A stretch of 64,000 nt of DNA from Lelliottia jeotgali (GCA_002271215.1 CP018628.1:2666001-2730000), one strand, 5' to 3'; counted from the stretch's first letter, positions 30,267 through 40,023 are shown. Program-made: numbers and translations. The notes: a model not told the origin generated them from the letters alone.

Positions 30267-30905
30267 TTAACCGACGATACCGCGAACAAAGGCTTCGATC
30301 TCTTTGTCCTGACAGTTTTCGAAGAAGCACTGCTGGAAACGCTGGCCGGACACCGCGGTTTTCACCAGTTCAGGATCGATGGCGCGCAGGGTATCCAGAT
30401 AGTTGTCTTTCACCACGGCGGCTTTCACCTGGTTCAGAATACCGGCGTTACGCACCTGCGGCTCTTTACGCTCTGGTGGATAGCCTTCACCTTTGCGGCC
30501 AGTGAACGCTTTTTCGAAGATAAAGCGTACGTTCAACTCCGCACCCCAGCCGAAGCCTTTGGCGAACGGCAGAGACAGCGCGTTACCGTTGTTGATTTGC
30601 GCAAACAGGAACGCATCTGCCGGGTCGATACAGTAGCCGCAGATCACGCCCGGATGGATGTTCAGGGACATCAACGCGCCCTGCCCGGTCCCGCAACCCG
30701 TCACGACGAAGTCGACAGCTTTAGAATTTAACAGGATGCTGGCCATGATGCCCAGGTGAATATAGGTCAGATGGTGATCGTTCTCGTCACTCATCCCGAC
30801 GTTATAGACCGGGAATCCCTTCTCATCGACGACGGTTTTTAATTCGTTGAGGATAGTGGAGTTTTTGCCAGCCTGGCTGTTTTCCATCATCAGTGCAATT
30901 TTCAT
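30267..30905 (-). CDS. RpiB/LacA/LacB family sugar-phosphate isomerase-like protein
   Basis: 212 residues, longer than the usual 140-150 of RpiB because of a C-terminal extension (about 145-212). The core has the family's active-site loop VTGCGTGQGALMSLN, with the cysteine that acts as general base in RpiB, and the following NNGNALSLP segment. It probably isomerises a phosphorylated sugar, but the N-terminal DHHLTYIHLG segment is not typical of RpiB, and substrate cannot be read from sequence. AGGAG precedes the start. Stands alone, divergent from the HD-GYP gene; not in this place in E. coli. Confidence 0.78.
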   Translation of the reverse strand: MKIALMMENSQAGKNSTILNELKTVVDEKGFPVYNVGMSDENDHHLTYIHLGIMASILLNSKAVDFVVTGCGTGQGALMSLNIHPGVICGYCIDPADAFLFAQINNGNALSLPFAKGFGWGAELNVRFIFEKAFTGRKGEGYPPERKEPQVRNAGILNQVKAAVVKDNYLDTLRAIDPELVKTAVSGQRFQQCFFENCQDKEIEAFVRGIVG

Positions 30906-31154
30906 TCTTCATCTCCTGAATGCGTTGCGGTTTTTGCCGCTACAGATAGCTAATCCACCCAACCTTACTATCTAACAAACACACTTTCAAATTAACTGAA
31001 AAAATGTTTTAAAAAACGAAAGCCGCCTCACAAATTCAGGTAAAGAGAAGGAAATGGCGAGCTATTGCATAAAGTTAAGAAATCTCTACTCACGAATCCA
31101 GCAGTTAGCTAGACTGCTTTTTAAAAGACAATAAAAATTCTCTGGGGAACCACT

Positions 31155-33332
31155 GTGAATATGCGCCGCCGGACGCCTCGCATCACATCGTTTTTCTTGA
31201 TAGCAATCCTCACAGCCCTGGTCTGGGCACGAGCGGCTTGTGCACAACCGACACCCGAATCACATGTTATTCCTGTCTGGATTTACGATGCCGACAGCTT
31301 CGAATTCTGGCGCACGCCGCAGGGTGAGTTACAGGGTTTTTACCCGGAACTGGTTCGCGCCATCAACCAAAAATTAGATATTCACTTACAGCTCCAGCCG
31401 ATTTCCGGTCCTGAAATCGGCCAGCGTTTTAATGATGACGGATACGGCGTCTATGCCGGTGTCCTGCGAACCGAAGCCCGTGCGCGCACCAAAATCCTCT
31501 CATCGCAGCTTTTTAATAACGAAGTGGTTGTCGCCAGTCCGACCATGTCGGTCAATACGGCCGACGAACTCTCTCACGCCAGAGTCTTGTTTCGCCAGAA
31601 CGACGCTACGCTGGAAAGCGTGCAAAAGCGCTACCCGGATCTGAAATTCCGCTCGCTACGACTGGTCGCCAGCAGTGAAGAAGCCTTTCGGCTGCTCGGC
31701 GAACACCAGGCAGATTTCTACATTAATGACGCCAGCGAAATGGAAAATACCCAGCGTTATTATCTTATCTCCCGGCCCTTCCCTGAACTGCGCATTCCGG
31801 TGGTGCTGGCATTCAGCCCAGAATTGAAGGATCTGCGCGAAAAAGTGAACGCTTTTATCGGCGAGTGGTATCGCAGCGGGGCGATGCGCAAAGCGCTGGA
31901 AGAGAGTAAACGACAGTATCTGCTCAGCCGCATTACCCTCTCGAAAGAAGAACGTACCTGGCTTGCGAATAATCGTCTGCAAATCTGGCTGCCTAAAAAT
32001 GAGAATTTCGCGCCGATAATCTGGAAAGACGATCGAGGCTATCAGGGAACTGCCATCAACATGATCCATGACATGCGCGAGCTGCTAGGCATGGAGGTGG
32101 ATGTCCATTTTGTCGATAACTATGCCGAGGAGCTGGCGCAGCAGCGCTGGCCGGTGCGCCTGGTGGACGTCGCAGAGAAAACAGACCTTGATCACGCCGC
32201 CGGGCGAATCGGCCCCGACGTTGCCTGGCATAACGTCTATTACAACCGTATCAAGCAACCCTTTTTGTGGGATGAAGAGAGCATCCGCAGCCAGCGCGTT
32301 GGCGTGCTGGCGGGATCGTTCTCGGCACGCTATCTCCAGGAGCGATTTGGCAGCGATGTGGTGATCGTCACCCGACACAGCGTGAACGGCCTTATTGATG
32401 CGATTGAGAACAATAAAATTGACTATATTTTGGGAGATTTGAGTTCACTGGAATCGACACTTCGCGGCAATGAGCTTTTTCGCGGCGTACTGAAAGTGGC
32501 GGGCGTGACGCGCAGCGAAGTGATTATCGGTCCCTGGGTTCAACCCGATAATCCCATGTATCACTTGCTGACTCAGGTGAATCGCCTGTCCAGTTTCCGC
32601 ACGCAGTTGGAGCGCCACGAAAGGCGGGACTTTTTCCCCGCACTGACCAAAAATACTCTCAAGGTCATCAGCGTGATTTTGCTCATCACCGCGCTTTTCA
32701 GCATCGGAATGCTGGTAATGATGCGTCGTCATATGAAAGAAAACCGGCTGGTGAACCGCAACATCGTCCAGGCCCTGGAGAAAGTAAACCGCGCGCACGA
32801 TGATGAAACCGGGAGCCATATTCAGCGCGTGGCGAAATACTGCGGGATGATGGCCCGTGAACTGGATCTATCGCGCAAAATGATCGCTGAAATAGAACAT
32901 TTTGCCTCGCTGCACGACGTCGGGAAAATTGCTGTACCCGAGCGCATTTTGCGTAAGCAAGGGCCGTTGACCGCGCAAGAATTCAACGAAATGAAACTAC
33001 ACACCACCAAAGGCTATATGATCATTCAGGGTCTGGGTTTGGGTCCGGTGGCAGAAAACATTATCCACTTCCATCATGAAAAATGGGATGGAAGTGGTTA
33101 TCCCGAAGGGCTTCGCGGGGAAAACATTCCGCTTGAGGCGCGCATCCTGGCGCTGGCGGACGTGTACGATGCGCTGAGGCAAAAACGCGTTTATAAGCCG
33201 GGGTTTACTCATGAGCTGGCATGTGAGGTTATCTTTGAGGGTGCCGGGAAACATTTTGATCCGCAGCTTATCGCCTTGTTCCGTCAGCATCATTTGAAGT
33301 TCTGCACGATCTTCGACAGTCTCGCTGACTAA
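31155..33332 (+). CDS. HD-GYP cyclic-di-GMP phosphodiesterase with tandem periplasmic solute-binding sensor domains
   Basis: Predicted inner-membrane enzyme that degrades c-di-GMP in response to a periplasmic ligand. GTG start chosen (GGGGAA six bases upstream), 725 residues. Signal peptide/anchor 10-30; two bacterial type-3 solute-binding domains (about 35-255 and 270-490); one membrane helix (502-523); cytoplasmic HD-GYP domain (about 540-720). Catalytic features are intact: HDDETGSH, SLHDVGKIAVP (H587, D588) and HHEKWDGSGYP (641-650, GYP 648-650), so activity is likely. Lies in the flagellar/ferritin segment, where lower c-di-GMP would favour motility. Confidence 0.9.
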   Translation: MNMRRRTPRITSFFLIAILTALVWARAACAQPTPESHVIPVWIYDADSFEFWRTPQGELQGFYPELVRAINQKLDIHLQLQPISGPEIGQRFNDDGYGVYAGVLRTEARARTKILSSQLFNNEVVVASPTMSVNTADELSHARVLFRQNDATLESVQKRYPDLKFRSLRLVASSEEAFRLLGEHQADFYINDASEMENTQRYYLISRPFPELRIPVVLAFSPELKDLREKVNAFIGEWYRSGAMRKALEESKRQYLLSRITLSKEERTWLANNRLQIWLPKNENFAPIIWKDDRGYQGTAINMIHDMRELLGMEVDVHFVDNYAEELAQQRWPVRLVDVAEKTDLDHAAGRIGPDVAWHNVYYNRIKQPFLWDEESIRSQRVGVLAGSFSARYLQERFGSDVVIVTRHSVNGLIDAIENNKIDYILGDLSSLESTLRGNELFRGVLKVAGVTRSEVIIGPWVQPDNPMYHLLTQVNRLSSFRTQLERHERRDFFPALTKNTLKVISVILLITALFSIGMLVMMRRHMKENRLVNRNIVQALEKVNRAHDDETGSHIQRVAKYCGMMARELDLSRKMIAEIEHFASLHDVGKIAVPERILRKQGPLTAQEFNEMKLHTTKGYMIIQGLGLGPVAENIIHFHHEKWDGSGYPEGLRGENIPLEARILALADVYDALRQKRVYKPGFTHELACEVIFEGAGKHFDPQLIALFRQHHLKFCTIFDSLAD

Positions 33333-33436
33333 ATCATATCGTTGTTAAGAGAAAGGGAAATTCATCCGGCTATTCCTGGCATTGTTCGACTGATCGGACG
33401 GTAAAATGGTGTATTCCCATTAAATCAGAGCGAAAT

Positions 33437-33772
33437 ATGAAGAGATTATTCGTTGCCGGTTTAGTTCTGCTCCTCGCGGGCTGCACGGTCACCCGTCAGG
33501 CGCAGGTGAGCAATGCCGATGCGCCAAACGGCGTTGTCCGACTGGATTACGGCCAGGCGATTTTTCAAAATGCCCGTTACGATGACTATGTTACCAACGG
33601 GACGGCCACGCGCGAGTGTCAAAGCATGGGCTTCGCGACCGCCTCTTTCTATGGCCAGCCGATTAAAACCTGCAGTCTGTTCAGCGGTTCGGTGTGCCTT
33701 AACGAAACGGTGACTATCCAGTACAAATGCATGGGCTATGCGGTTAATCCCGCCGCTACGCAAACCTGGTAA
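33437..33772 (+). CDS. yecR: YecR lipoprotein
   Basis: Small lipoprotein, 111 residues: signal peptide MKRLFVAGLVLLLAGC with lipobox LAGC (Cys16), then a domain with four further cysteines (ECQSMG; KTCSLFSGSVC; YKCMG), probably disulphide-bonded. Matches E. coli YecR, which is co-regulated with flagellar genes, and has the same position before ftnA. Function unknown. I found no convincing sigma-28 site upstream. Confidence 0.88.
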   Translation: MKRLFVAGLVLLLAGCTVTRQAQVSNADAPNGVVRLDYGQAIFQNARYDDYVTNGTATRECQSMGFATASFYGQPIKTCSLFSGSVCLNETVTIQYKCMGYAVNPAATQTW

Positions 33773-33981
33773 TAAGGGTAGGGCTGCCAGAATAGTGCTG
33801 GCAGCTCATTAAAATAAGAACCAGAACAATTCTCATTAATATATTAACTACTGCCAATGCGTTTTATTCCCATTCGTATTTTTAATAAATAATATAATTA
33901 TTTTACCTTTTGCAAATATTTAAATAACAAATTATAGTGACGCCCTGACTGACAAAATAAATAATTTCCTGGAGCTGCGCT

Positions 33982-34479
33982 ATGCTGAAAACTGAAATGA
34001 TTGATAAGCTCAACGAACAAATGAACCTTGAGCTTTTTTCATCCCTGCTTTATCAACAAATGAGTGCCTGGTGCAGCTATCACAGCTTTGAAGGTGCTGC
34101 CGCTTTCCTGCGCCGCCATGCTCAGGAAGAGATGACGCACATGCAGCGCCTGTTCGATTATCTCGCGGATACCGGCAGCCTGCCGCGCATCAACCCGGTC
34201 GCGTCTCCTTTTGCTGAGTATACCTCTCTGGATGAACTGTTCCGCGCGACCTATGAGCACGAGCAGCTGATCACTCAGAAGATTAACGAGCTGACTCACG
34301 CGGCAATGATCGGTCAGGATTATCCAACCTTTAATTTCCTGCAATGGTATGTTGCAGAACAGCACGAAGAAGAGAAACTGTTTAAATCCGTTCTCGATAA
34401 ATTATCACTGGCGGGTAAATCAGGCGAAGGTCTGTACTTTATTGATAAAGAGTTGTCGACTCTCGACACGCAAAAATAA
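33982..34479 (+). CDS. ftnA: FtnA bacterial ferritin
   Basis: Iron-storage ferritin, 165 residues, forms a 24-subunit shell with a ferroxidase centre. Start [27 protein letters not shown] upstream. Ferroxidase ligands are visible: Glu in [12 protein letters not shown] and His in [12 protein letters not shown], Glu in EHEQL and the EQHEEEKLF helix for the third iron site. Same context as E. coli, followed by a strong terminator. Confidence 0.97.
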   Translation: MLKTEMIDKLNEQMNLELFSSLLYQQMSAWCSYHSFEGAAAFLRRHAQEEMTHMQRLFDYLADTGSLPRINPVASPFAEYTSLDELFRATYEHEQLITQKINELTHAAMIGQDYPTFNFLQWYVAEQHEEEKLFKSVLDKLSLAGKSGEGLYFIDKELSTLDTQK

Positions 34480-34486
34480 AGTTTAC

Positions 34487-34512
34487 GGGAGCCTTCCGGC
34501 TCCCTTTTTTTA
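34487..34512 (+). terminator. Terminator of ftnA
   Basis: GGGAGCC-TTCC-GGCTCCC followed by seven T, starting eight bases after the ftnA stop. Its T run reaches the yecH stop. Confidence 0.93.
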
Positions 34513-34749
34513 ATGCCGACAGATTTTACTTTCGTGCGTTGAAAACCCCTCTTCAAACGGAACAAATTTCCCGCGCGCCGCCAGAAATGCCACCAGCTCC
34601 GCCGCCGTCATATTCTCCGCTGAACAAGTATGAAAAAGCGCATGACTGCCAAAGCGTGAATCAATGGCCTGAACCAGGCTCTCCTCGCTGTACTGCTCAC
34701 CCGACTCAATCATCATGTTGAGCACATCGTGTCCGTGAATCGACGCCAT
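34510..34749 (-). CDS. yecH: YecH, DUF2492 family protein
   Basis: 79 residues, MASIHGHDVLNMMIESG to FSTHESKICRH; matches E. coli YecH in length and position. The family is annotated as a possible metal-binding protein because of conserved His and Cys residues (HGHDV; HTCSAENM; HESKICRH). Start preceded by GGAGG. Convergent with ftnA. Confidence 0.9.
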   Translation of the reverse strand: MASIHGHDVLNMMIESGEQYSEESLVQAIDSRFGSHALFHTCSAENMTAAELVAFLAARGKFVPFEEGFSTHESKICRH

Positions 34750-34823
34750 AAATCCTCCGAAGTGAAAGCGACAGCCTAAACGCGAATGTGTATCGCTGCC
34801 TTGCGCTGGCTCAGGTTTAACCC

Positions 34824-34864
34824 TGTAAAAATATCATTACACTGCTTGTAACGGGGATTTGACG
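34824..34864. promoter_or_regulatory. Two TyrR boxes upstream of tyrP
   Basis: Strong box TGTAAA-N6-ATTACA at 34824-34841 and weak box TGTAAC-N6-TTGACG at 34847-34864, centres 23 bases apart. This strong-plus-weak pair matches the E. coli tyrP arrangement, where TyrR represses with tyrosine and activates with phenylalanine. Confidence 0.75.
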
Positions 34865-34932
34865 AGATTGAGCTTTTGTCTTACTCTGCGCCGCAGATTA
34901 GGTTGCCATTGGCGGTTGTAGTAGAGGAAAGC

Positions 34933-36144
34933 GTGAAGAACAGAACTCTGGGAAGTATTTTTATCGTCGCAGGCACGACGATTGGCGCAGGAATGCTGGC
35001 AATGCCGTTAGCCGCAGCAGGCGTGGGATTTAGCGTTACGCTGCTGCTGTTGGGATGCCTGTGGACGCTGATGTGTTACACCGCCTTACTGCTGCTGGAA
35101 GTGTATCAGCACGTCCCGGCAGATACGGGTCTCGGTTCGCTGGCGGCACGCTATCTTGGTCGCTACGGCCAGTGGATAACGGGTTTTAGCATGATGTTCC
35201 TGATGTATGCCCTGACAGCGGCGTACATGAGCGGCGCGGGTGAACTGATTGCCTCCAGCGTCAACGACTGGTTTGGCACAAATATCTCTCCGGCCACCGG
35301 GGTGATTTTCTTTACCCTGATCGGCGGTGGCGTAGTGTGCGTTGGCACTTCTCTGGTCGATCTGTTTAACCGTTTTCTGTTTACTGCCAAGATTATTTTC
35401 CTGGTGGTGATGCTGGCATTACTCGCCCCGCACGTCCACAAAGTCAATTTGCTGACCTTACCGCTCCAGCAGGGGCTGGCGCTTTCAGCCATTCCAGTGA
35501 TTTTTACCTCGTTCGGTTTCCACGGCAGCGTGCCGAGTATCGTCAGCTACATGAATGGTGATATTCGCAAACTGCGCCGCGTATTTGTTATCGGTAGCGC
35601 CATTCCGTTGATTGCCTATATCTTCTGGCAGCTGGTGACGCTGGGCAGCATTGGCTCCTCGACCTTTATAGGCCTGATGGCCGATCACTCGGGTCTGAAC
35701 GGATTTTTACAAGCGTTGCGTGAAGTGGTTGCGTCGCCGCACGTTGAGCTGGCGGTGCATCTGTTTGCCGATCTGGCGCTGGCTACTTCATTCCTGGGCG
35801 TGGCGCTCGGACTGTTCGACTATCTGGCGGATCTATTCCAGCGGAATCGCTCCGTCGGCGGACGCTTTCAGACGGGCCTGATCACCTTCCTTCCTCCGCT
35901 GGCCTTCGCGCTGTTCTATCCACGCGGATTTGTGATGGCACTCGGTTACGCGGGCGTGGCGCTTGCCGTGCTGGCGCTGCTGCTCCCTTCCCTGCTGGTA
36001 TGGAAAAGCCGCCAGCAGCATCCGGATTCGGGTTATCGGGTGTGGGGTGGGAAGCCGTTGTTAGCCCTGGTGTTTGCGTGTGGGATTGGGGTGATTTTGG
36101 TGCAGTTTTTGATTGTGGCGGGATTACTGCCCGAAGTGGGCTAA
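34933..36144 (+). CDS. tyrP: TyrP tyrosine-specific permease
   Basis: Inner-membrane aromatic amino-acid:proton symporter (HAAAP family), about eleven helices. I use GTG 34933 ([33 protein letters not shown]), preceded by GAGGAAA, giving 403 residues as in E. coli; the 19-codon upstream extension starts at TTG and has no homology. The body is close to E. coli TyrP ([42 protein letters not shown]). Confidence 0.95.
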   Translation: MKNRTLGSIFIVAGTTIGAGMLAMPLAAAGVGFSVTLLLLGCLWTLMCYTALLLLEVYQHVPADTGLGSLAARYLGRYGQWITGFSMMFLMYALTAAYMSGAGELIASSVNDWFGTNISPATGVIFFTLIGGGVVCVGTSLVDLFNRFLFTAKIIFLVVMLALLAPHVHKVNLLTLPLQQGLALSAIPVIFTSFGFHGSVPSIVSYMNGDIRKLRRVFVIGSAIPLIAYIFWQLVTLGSIGSSTFIGLMADHSGLNGFLQALREVVASPHVELAVHLFADLALATSFLGVALGLFDYLADLFQRNRSVGGRFQTGLITFLPPLAFALFYPRGFVMALGYAGVALAVLALLLPSLLVWKSRQQHPDSGYRVWGGKPLLALVFACGIGVILVQFLIVAGLLPEVG

Positions 36145-36148
36145 AACC

Positions 36149-36219
36149 GCCCGGCGGCGCTTCGCTTGCACGGGCCTACAGGTTTTTTTGTAGGCCAGGT
36201 AAGCGCAGCGCCACCCGGC
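36149..36219. repeat. REP/BIME element
   Basis: Two inverted REP units separated by a T-rich spacer, between convergent tyrP and yecA; may assist termination. Confidence 0.85.
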
Positions 36220-36226
36220 ACTATTT

Positions 36227-36895
36227 TTAATGCAAACAACAGCTCTTAAACTTCTTCCCGCTGCCGCAAGGACAGGGATCGTTACGGCCCACTTTGACGC
36301 CATTGACGATCGGTTTCTTCGCCAGAGGCTCCTGCGGATTCGCCAGCCAGTAGTTGTACAAACGAATTGCCGCCGGGCGAATGCTGTCGACGCTCGCGTG
36401 GTATTCCTCTTCGGTCATCTCTTCAACGCGATCGGTGTTCTCATCGCTGCCATGCAGGGCGATAACGGCTAAATCCGCTTTCAGCTCTTCGGGTAAGGTC
36501 GACCAGTCGGTCAATGCCATCCCGCGCATATAGCCGTAACACCACTCTTCCACCACGGTGTAGGTATTACCTTCGACCTCGTTTTCGCCAAACATCGGTT
36601 CAAACTGATCGGGATAATCGCTCAGACGCTCGGCGATATCGTTCATATGCTTAAAGCAAAGATCGATAAAGCGGTTCATTTCACGATCGTTTTTCCAGCG
36701 CGGAATATGTTTTTCGCCGCCCCATACAGCCACCAGCCAGGTGTCAGGTTCCACCACAACAGGACCCGACAGCACTGCGGTCAGCATGCCGTCGAGTTCA
36801 GAAAGATCGAGAACGGACGCATCGTCATGACCATGAGAGATTAATGTCTCTTCCAGCCACTCCATTTCGTTTTCATTTAATGGGCCTTCAGTCAT
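36227..36895 (-). CDS. yecA: YecA, UPF0149 protein with SEC-C zinc motif
   Basis: 222 residues from ATG 36895 ([18 protein letters not shown]), AGGAG eight bases upstream; the longer frame adds 13 residues without homology. UPF0149 helical domain ([17 protein letters not shown]) followed by a C-terminal SEC-C metal-binding tail [17 protein letters not shown], like that of SecA. E. coli YecA binds ribosomes and zinc or iron. Only 47 bases after the secretion-system gene upstream, so readthrough is possible. Confidence 0.93.
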   Translation of the reverse strand: MTEGPLNENEMEWLEETLISHGHDDASVLDLSELDGMLTAVLSGPVVVEPDTWLVAVWGGEKHIPRWKNDREMNRFIDLCFKHMNDIAERLSDYPDQFEPMFGENEVEGNTYTVVEEWCYGYMRGMALTDWSTLPEELKADLAVIALHGSDENTDRVEEMTEEEYHASVDSIRPAAIRLYNYWLANPQEPLAKKPIVNGVKVGRNDPCPCGSGKKFKSCCLH

Positions 36896-36942
36896 TACTG
36901 ATACTCCTGAAAAAAAAGAAAACGATTTTATCACACTTCAGG

Positions 36943-38259
36943 TTAGTACTCTTTAAATGCCAGCTCCAGCCGGGCAATCAGCGGTTTAAACAGATAGCTC
37001 ATCAGCGTACGCTCCCCGGTTTTTATCGTCACGCTGGCCGGCATCCCCGCTTTAATTTTGTAGTCACCGAGCAAATGCACCCCCTGTGGGCTAACCTGGA
37101 CTTCCGCCAGATAATAGGGTTGCTGGGTGACTTTATCGATCAGCCTGTCCGCCGAAACCGTTAAAACACGCGCGGGAACCGAAGGCAGCAGCGCATGATT
37201 CAGCGCCGGGAACAGCACATCCACCGTCAGCCCCGGCACCATTTTATCTATCGCATGTACCGGTATTTTGGCATCGATTTGCAGCGGCTGATTCGCGGCA
37301 ACAATATCCATTAAATGTTCACCGGGCTGAATAATGCCGCCGACTGTACTGACTTTCACATCCAGCACAATACCGTCAATCGGCGAGCGGATCTCGGTGT
37401 TTTCCAGCTCATGGCGGGTGGACGCCAGTTCGTCTTCCAGCGTCGCGACATCTTTCTGATTGACCGTTAGCTCAGACTCAACCTCACGAATAAACTGGTG
37501 ATTCACCTGATAGGCTTTAATTCTCAATTCGTTCTGCTGGGATTTCAGTTTGGCGATGTTGAGAATATCCTCCGACACGCTGCTGGAGATCTCTGCCGCC
37601 TCGCGCTCCAGCACCAACAGTTGTGCTTTGGGGTAGTAGTTTTTGGCGCTGAGCGCTCTGAGTGTGCCTAATTCACGGTTAATCAGGATGAACTGATGTT
37701 CCCGGTAGCCTTTTATTTTATTCAAATTCTCCGTTTGCCCCGCCAGACCATCCAGCGTCTCCTGGATCATCGACAGTTCATCCTGAATAGTTTTTTTGCG
37801 CGTATCGAAGAGTTTCTCCTGCAAGCGCCGGACTTCTGCCAGACGTTTATTGGTCGAAAAAGTTGTCGATAATGCGTCGCTAAAGGCGATAAATTCCATA
37901 CCGTCTCGCTCTGCCAACAGCCGGTCTTCGATGGTTTTCGCGGAGATGTATTGTGCACTTAGGGCGCTGTAACGCATATCGAGCTGGATTTTATCCAGCC
38001 GGACCAGGACCTGCCCCTTTTTAACCAGATCCCCTTCTTTGATAAAAATGTCCGTGACTCGCCCGCCGCTCAAATGCTGAATAGTTTTACGATTGCTCGA
38101 CACGGTCACCGTCCCATCAGCCACCACACCGGCATCCAGCGGGGCCTGCACGGCCCAAAGCAAAAATCCGCCCACGCCAAGTACAATCACCAGAATGCCC
38201 CGCAGCAACGGCGGCCAGATATTGGTATCAACGGTTTTGTCATGATTATCTTTCATCAC
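36943..38259 (-). CDS. Type I secretion membrane fusion protein (HlyD family)
   Basis: Periplasm-spanning adaptor linking the secretion ATPase to an outer-membrane channel. 438 residues: cytoplasmic N-terminus, one membrane helix (about 18-38, ILVIVLGVGGFLLWAVQAPL), barrel-sandwich half DGTVTVSSNRKTIQHLSGGRVTDIFIKEGD, a long coiled-coil hairpin (about 100-270), second lipoyl half IRSPIDGIVLDVKVSTVGGIIQPG, and the HlyD C-terminal signature AEVQVSPQG...LLGDYKIKAGMPASVTIKTGERT. Overlaps the ATPase by ATGA. No outer-membrane factor is encoded here; TolC is the presumed partner. Confidence 0.93.
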   Translation of the reverse strand: MMKDNHDKTVDTNIWPPLLRGILVIVLGVGGFLLWAVQAPLDAGVVADGTVTVSSNRKTIQHLSGGRVTDIFIKEGDLVKKGQVLVRLDKIQLDMRYSALSAQYISAKTIEDRLLAERDGMEFIAFSDALSTTFSTNKRLAEVRRLQEKLFDTRKKTIQDELSMIQETLDGLAGQTENLNKIKGYREHQFILINRELGTLRALSAKNYYPKAQLLVLEREAAEISSSVSEDILNIAKLKSQQNELRIKAYQVNHQFIREVESELTVNQKDVATLEDELASTRHELENTEIRSPIDGIVLDVKVSTVGGIIQPGEHLMDIVAANQPLQIDAKIPVHAIDKMVPGLTVDVLFPALNHALLPSVPARVLTVSADRLIDKVTQQPYYLAEVQVSPQGVHLLGDYKIKAGMPASVTIKTGERTLMSYLFKPLIARLELAFKEY

Positions 38260-39998
38260 AGTGCCTCGCGTTGCGGTTCATTTTGCGGTGCAGACGCGGT
38301 AGCCACCGGTTTCAAAATATTGGCCTGCCGCAGATTGGCGATCACCTGCTCACGGGTACCGAACTCCTGAATGGTCCCTTCATTGAGCAACAGAATTTTG
38401 TTCACCACGCCCAGCAGAGTGGGACGATGAGAAATAATCACTACCGTTTGCCCCTGGGTTCTCAGGGTATTGATGGCCTGAATGAGGGCATATTCCCCTG
38501 CATCATCCAGGCTGGCGTTCGGTTCATCGAGTACCAGAAAAGCGGGATTGTTGTAGACCGCGCGGGCCAAACCGATGCGCTGGCGCTGACCGCCAGAAAG
38601 CTGATATCCATTGGCACCGAGCGGCGTGTCGTACCCTTCTGGCAGCCGCAAAATCATGTCGTGAACACCGGCAAGCGTAGCGGCAGCGACGACCAGCTGA
38701 CTCTCATTTTGCGTGAAACGGGCGATATTTTGCGCGATGGTGCCGTCAAACAGTTCGACATCCTGCGGCAAATAGCCGATGGCCGGGCCCAACAGGGCTT
38801 TATCCCACTGGCAAATATCAGCCCCGTCGATGCGTACTTTTCCAGATAGCGGTGACCAGACGCCGACTAACAGTTTTGCCAGCGAGGTTTTCCCAGAAGC
38901 CGACGGGCCGATAATGCCCAGTACTTCACCCTGTTCGAGCTGAAAAGAGATATTACGCAGCACCGGCGTTTTTTGCCCCGGCGGCGCGGCAAACAGAGAT
39001 TCAACGCTGATATTGCCTTTTGGACGGGGCAGCGTCAGAACCTCTTTCTCGCTTGGATAGTCGCTCAGCAAACGAGAAAGCTGGCGCCAGGCGTGGCGAA
39101 ACTGCACAAACTGTTTCCAGTTGCCAATCACCTGCTCCACCGGATTCAGCACCCGCCCCAGAATAATGGAGGCGGCGATCATCAGTCCGGGGGTGATTTC
39201 ACCGGCAATTACCAGCAAAGCCCCCGCGCCCAGCGCCACGGACTGCAGCAAAATGCGCACGAAACGACTCAGGCTACTTAGCCCGGCGGTTTTATCGGCG
39301 ATTTGCGTCTGTATGACCAGGGCTTTGCTGTGCTGCTCAAGCCAGTTGTGCTTCAGGGTTGGCAGCATTCCCATCGCTTCAATGGTGTCTGAGTTTTGCA
39401 GTTGCTTATTCAGCTTGCTGGTATTGTTGATCGTTAATGCATGGGCCTGCTGGATGGGTTTTTTAGTGGTTAATTCGGTGACCAGCGTCAGCGAAAACAG
39501 TATAGCGATCCCCCCGAGGGACAAATATCCGAGTAAGGGATGAACAAGAAAGGCGATGAATAAGTAAAAAGGTGTCCACGGAATATCGAGCAGCGCAAAT
39601 AAACTGTTTCCCGAGATAAACTGGCGAACTTGTGCAAGGTCATTAATCGCCTGCGCGGGGTTATTATCCCCCGTTGCAATACGACGTTTAAAGGTCGCAT
39701 TAAAAATAAGTTGGTTTAATTTCACATCCAGACGATTGCCGAGGCGCGTCATGACGCTGGAACGGGCAACTTCAATCATCGAAATGACCGTATACAAGCC
39801 GATAATAAGCAACGTTAACATCAACAGCGTGGTGGTGTTTTTACTGACCAACACCCGATCGTAAACCTGCAGCATATATATTGCCGGGGCCAGCATCAGA
39901 ATATTGATCGTGCTGCTAAAAAAAAGCAACATGAAAAATACCGGTCGGGTTCCTTTTAAAGCCGTATTCATTTCAGTAAGCGGTTGCTGGCGCGGCAT
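38256..39998 (-). CDS. Type I secretion ABC ATPase/permease (PrtD/LapB-like group)
   Basis: Inner-membrane exporter driving secretion of the RTX peroxidase. Start at ATG 39998 (MPRQQPLTEMNTALKG), with AAGGAG seven bases upstream; 580 residues. No N-terminal peptidase domain, as usual for RTX exporters of the PrtD type. Membrane domain about 20-315 with six helices, then nucleotide-binding domain: Walker A GPSASGKTSL, Q-loop YLPQDVELF, signature LSGGQRQRIGLARA, Walker B FLVLDEPNASLD, H-loop ISHRP. Follows the peroxidase gene by 59 bases holding a strong stem-loop. Confidence 0.94.
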   Translation of the reverse strand: MPRQQPLTEMNTALKGTRPVFFMLLFFSSTINILMLAPAIYMLQVYDRVLVSKNTTTLLMLTLLIIGLYTVISMIEVARSSVMTRLGNRLDVKLNQLIFNATFKRRIATGDNNPAQAINDLAQVRQFISGNSLFALLDIPWTPFYLFIAFLVHPLLGYLSLGGIAILFSLTLVTELTTKKPIQQAHALTINNTSKLNKQLQNSDTIEAMGMLPTLKHNWLEQHSKALVIQTQIADKTAGLSSLSRFVRILLQSVALGAGALLVIAGEITPGLMIAASIILGRVLNPVEQVIGNWKQFVQFRHAWRQLSRLLSDYPSEKEVLTLPRPKGNISVESLFAAPPGQKTPVLRNISFQLEQGEVLGIIGPSASGKTSLAKLLVGVWSPLSGKVRIDGADICQWDKALLGPAIGYLPQDVELFDGTIAQNIARFTQNESQLVVAAATLAGVHDMILRLPEGYDTPLGANGYQLSGGQRQRIGLARAVYNNPAFLVLDEPNASLDDAGEYALIQAINTLRTQGQTVVIISHRPTLLGVVNKILLLNEGTIQEFGTREQVIANLRQANILKPVATASAPQNEPQREAL

Positions 39999-40023
39999 AA
40001 CGTTCTCCTTATATTCGCGGTGA

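Noticed and set aside
31070..31096. TAAAGTTA upstream of the HD-GYP gene as a sigma-28 -35 element
   Set aside because: The -10 at the right spacing reads CTCACGAA, too far from GCCGATAA.
33785..33805. CTGCCAG/CTGGCAG hairpin after yecR as a terminator
   Set aside because: Stem of seven with no T run after it; too weak to call.
34876..34932. 19-codon upstream extension of TyrP
   Set aside because: Begins at TTG without RBS, overlaps the TyrR-controlled leader, and lacks homology; the GTG at 34933 fits E. coli TyrP.
36896..36945. Direct repeat of the tRNA-Leu 3' end as an island attachment site
   Set aside because: No match to the tRNA 3' sequence found at this boundary.
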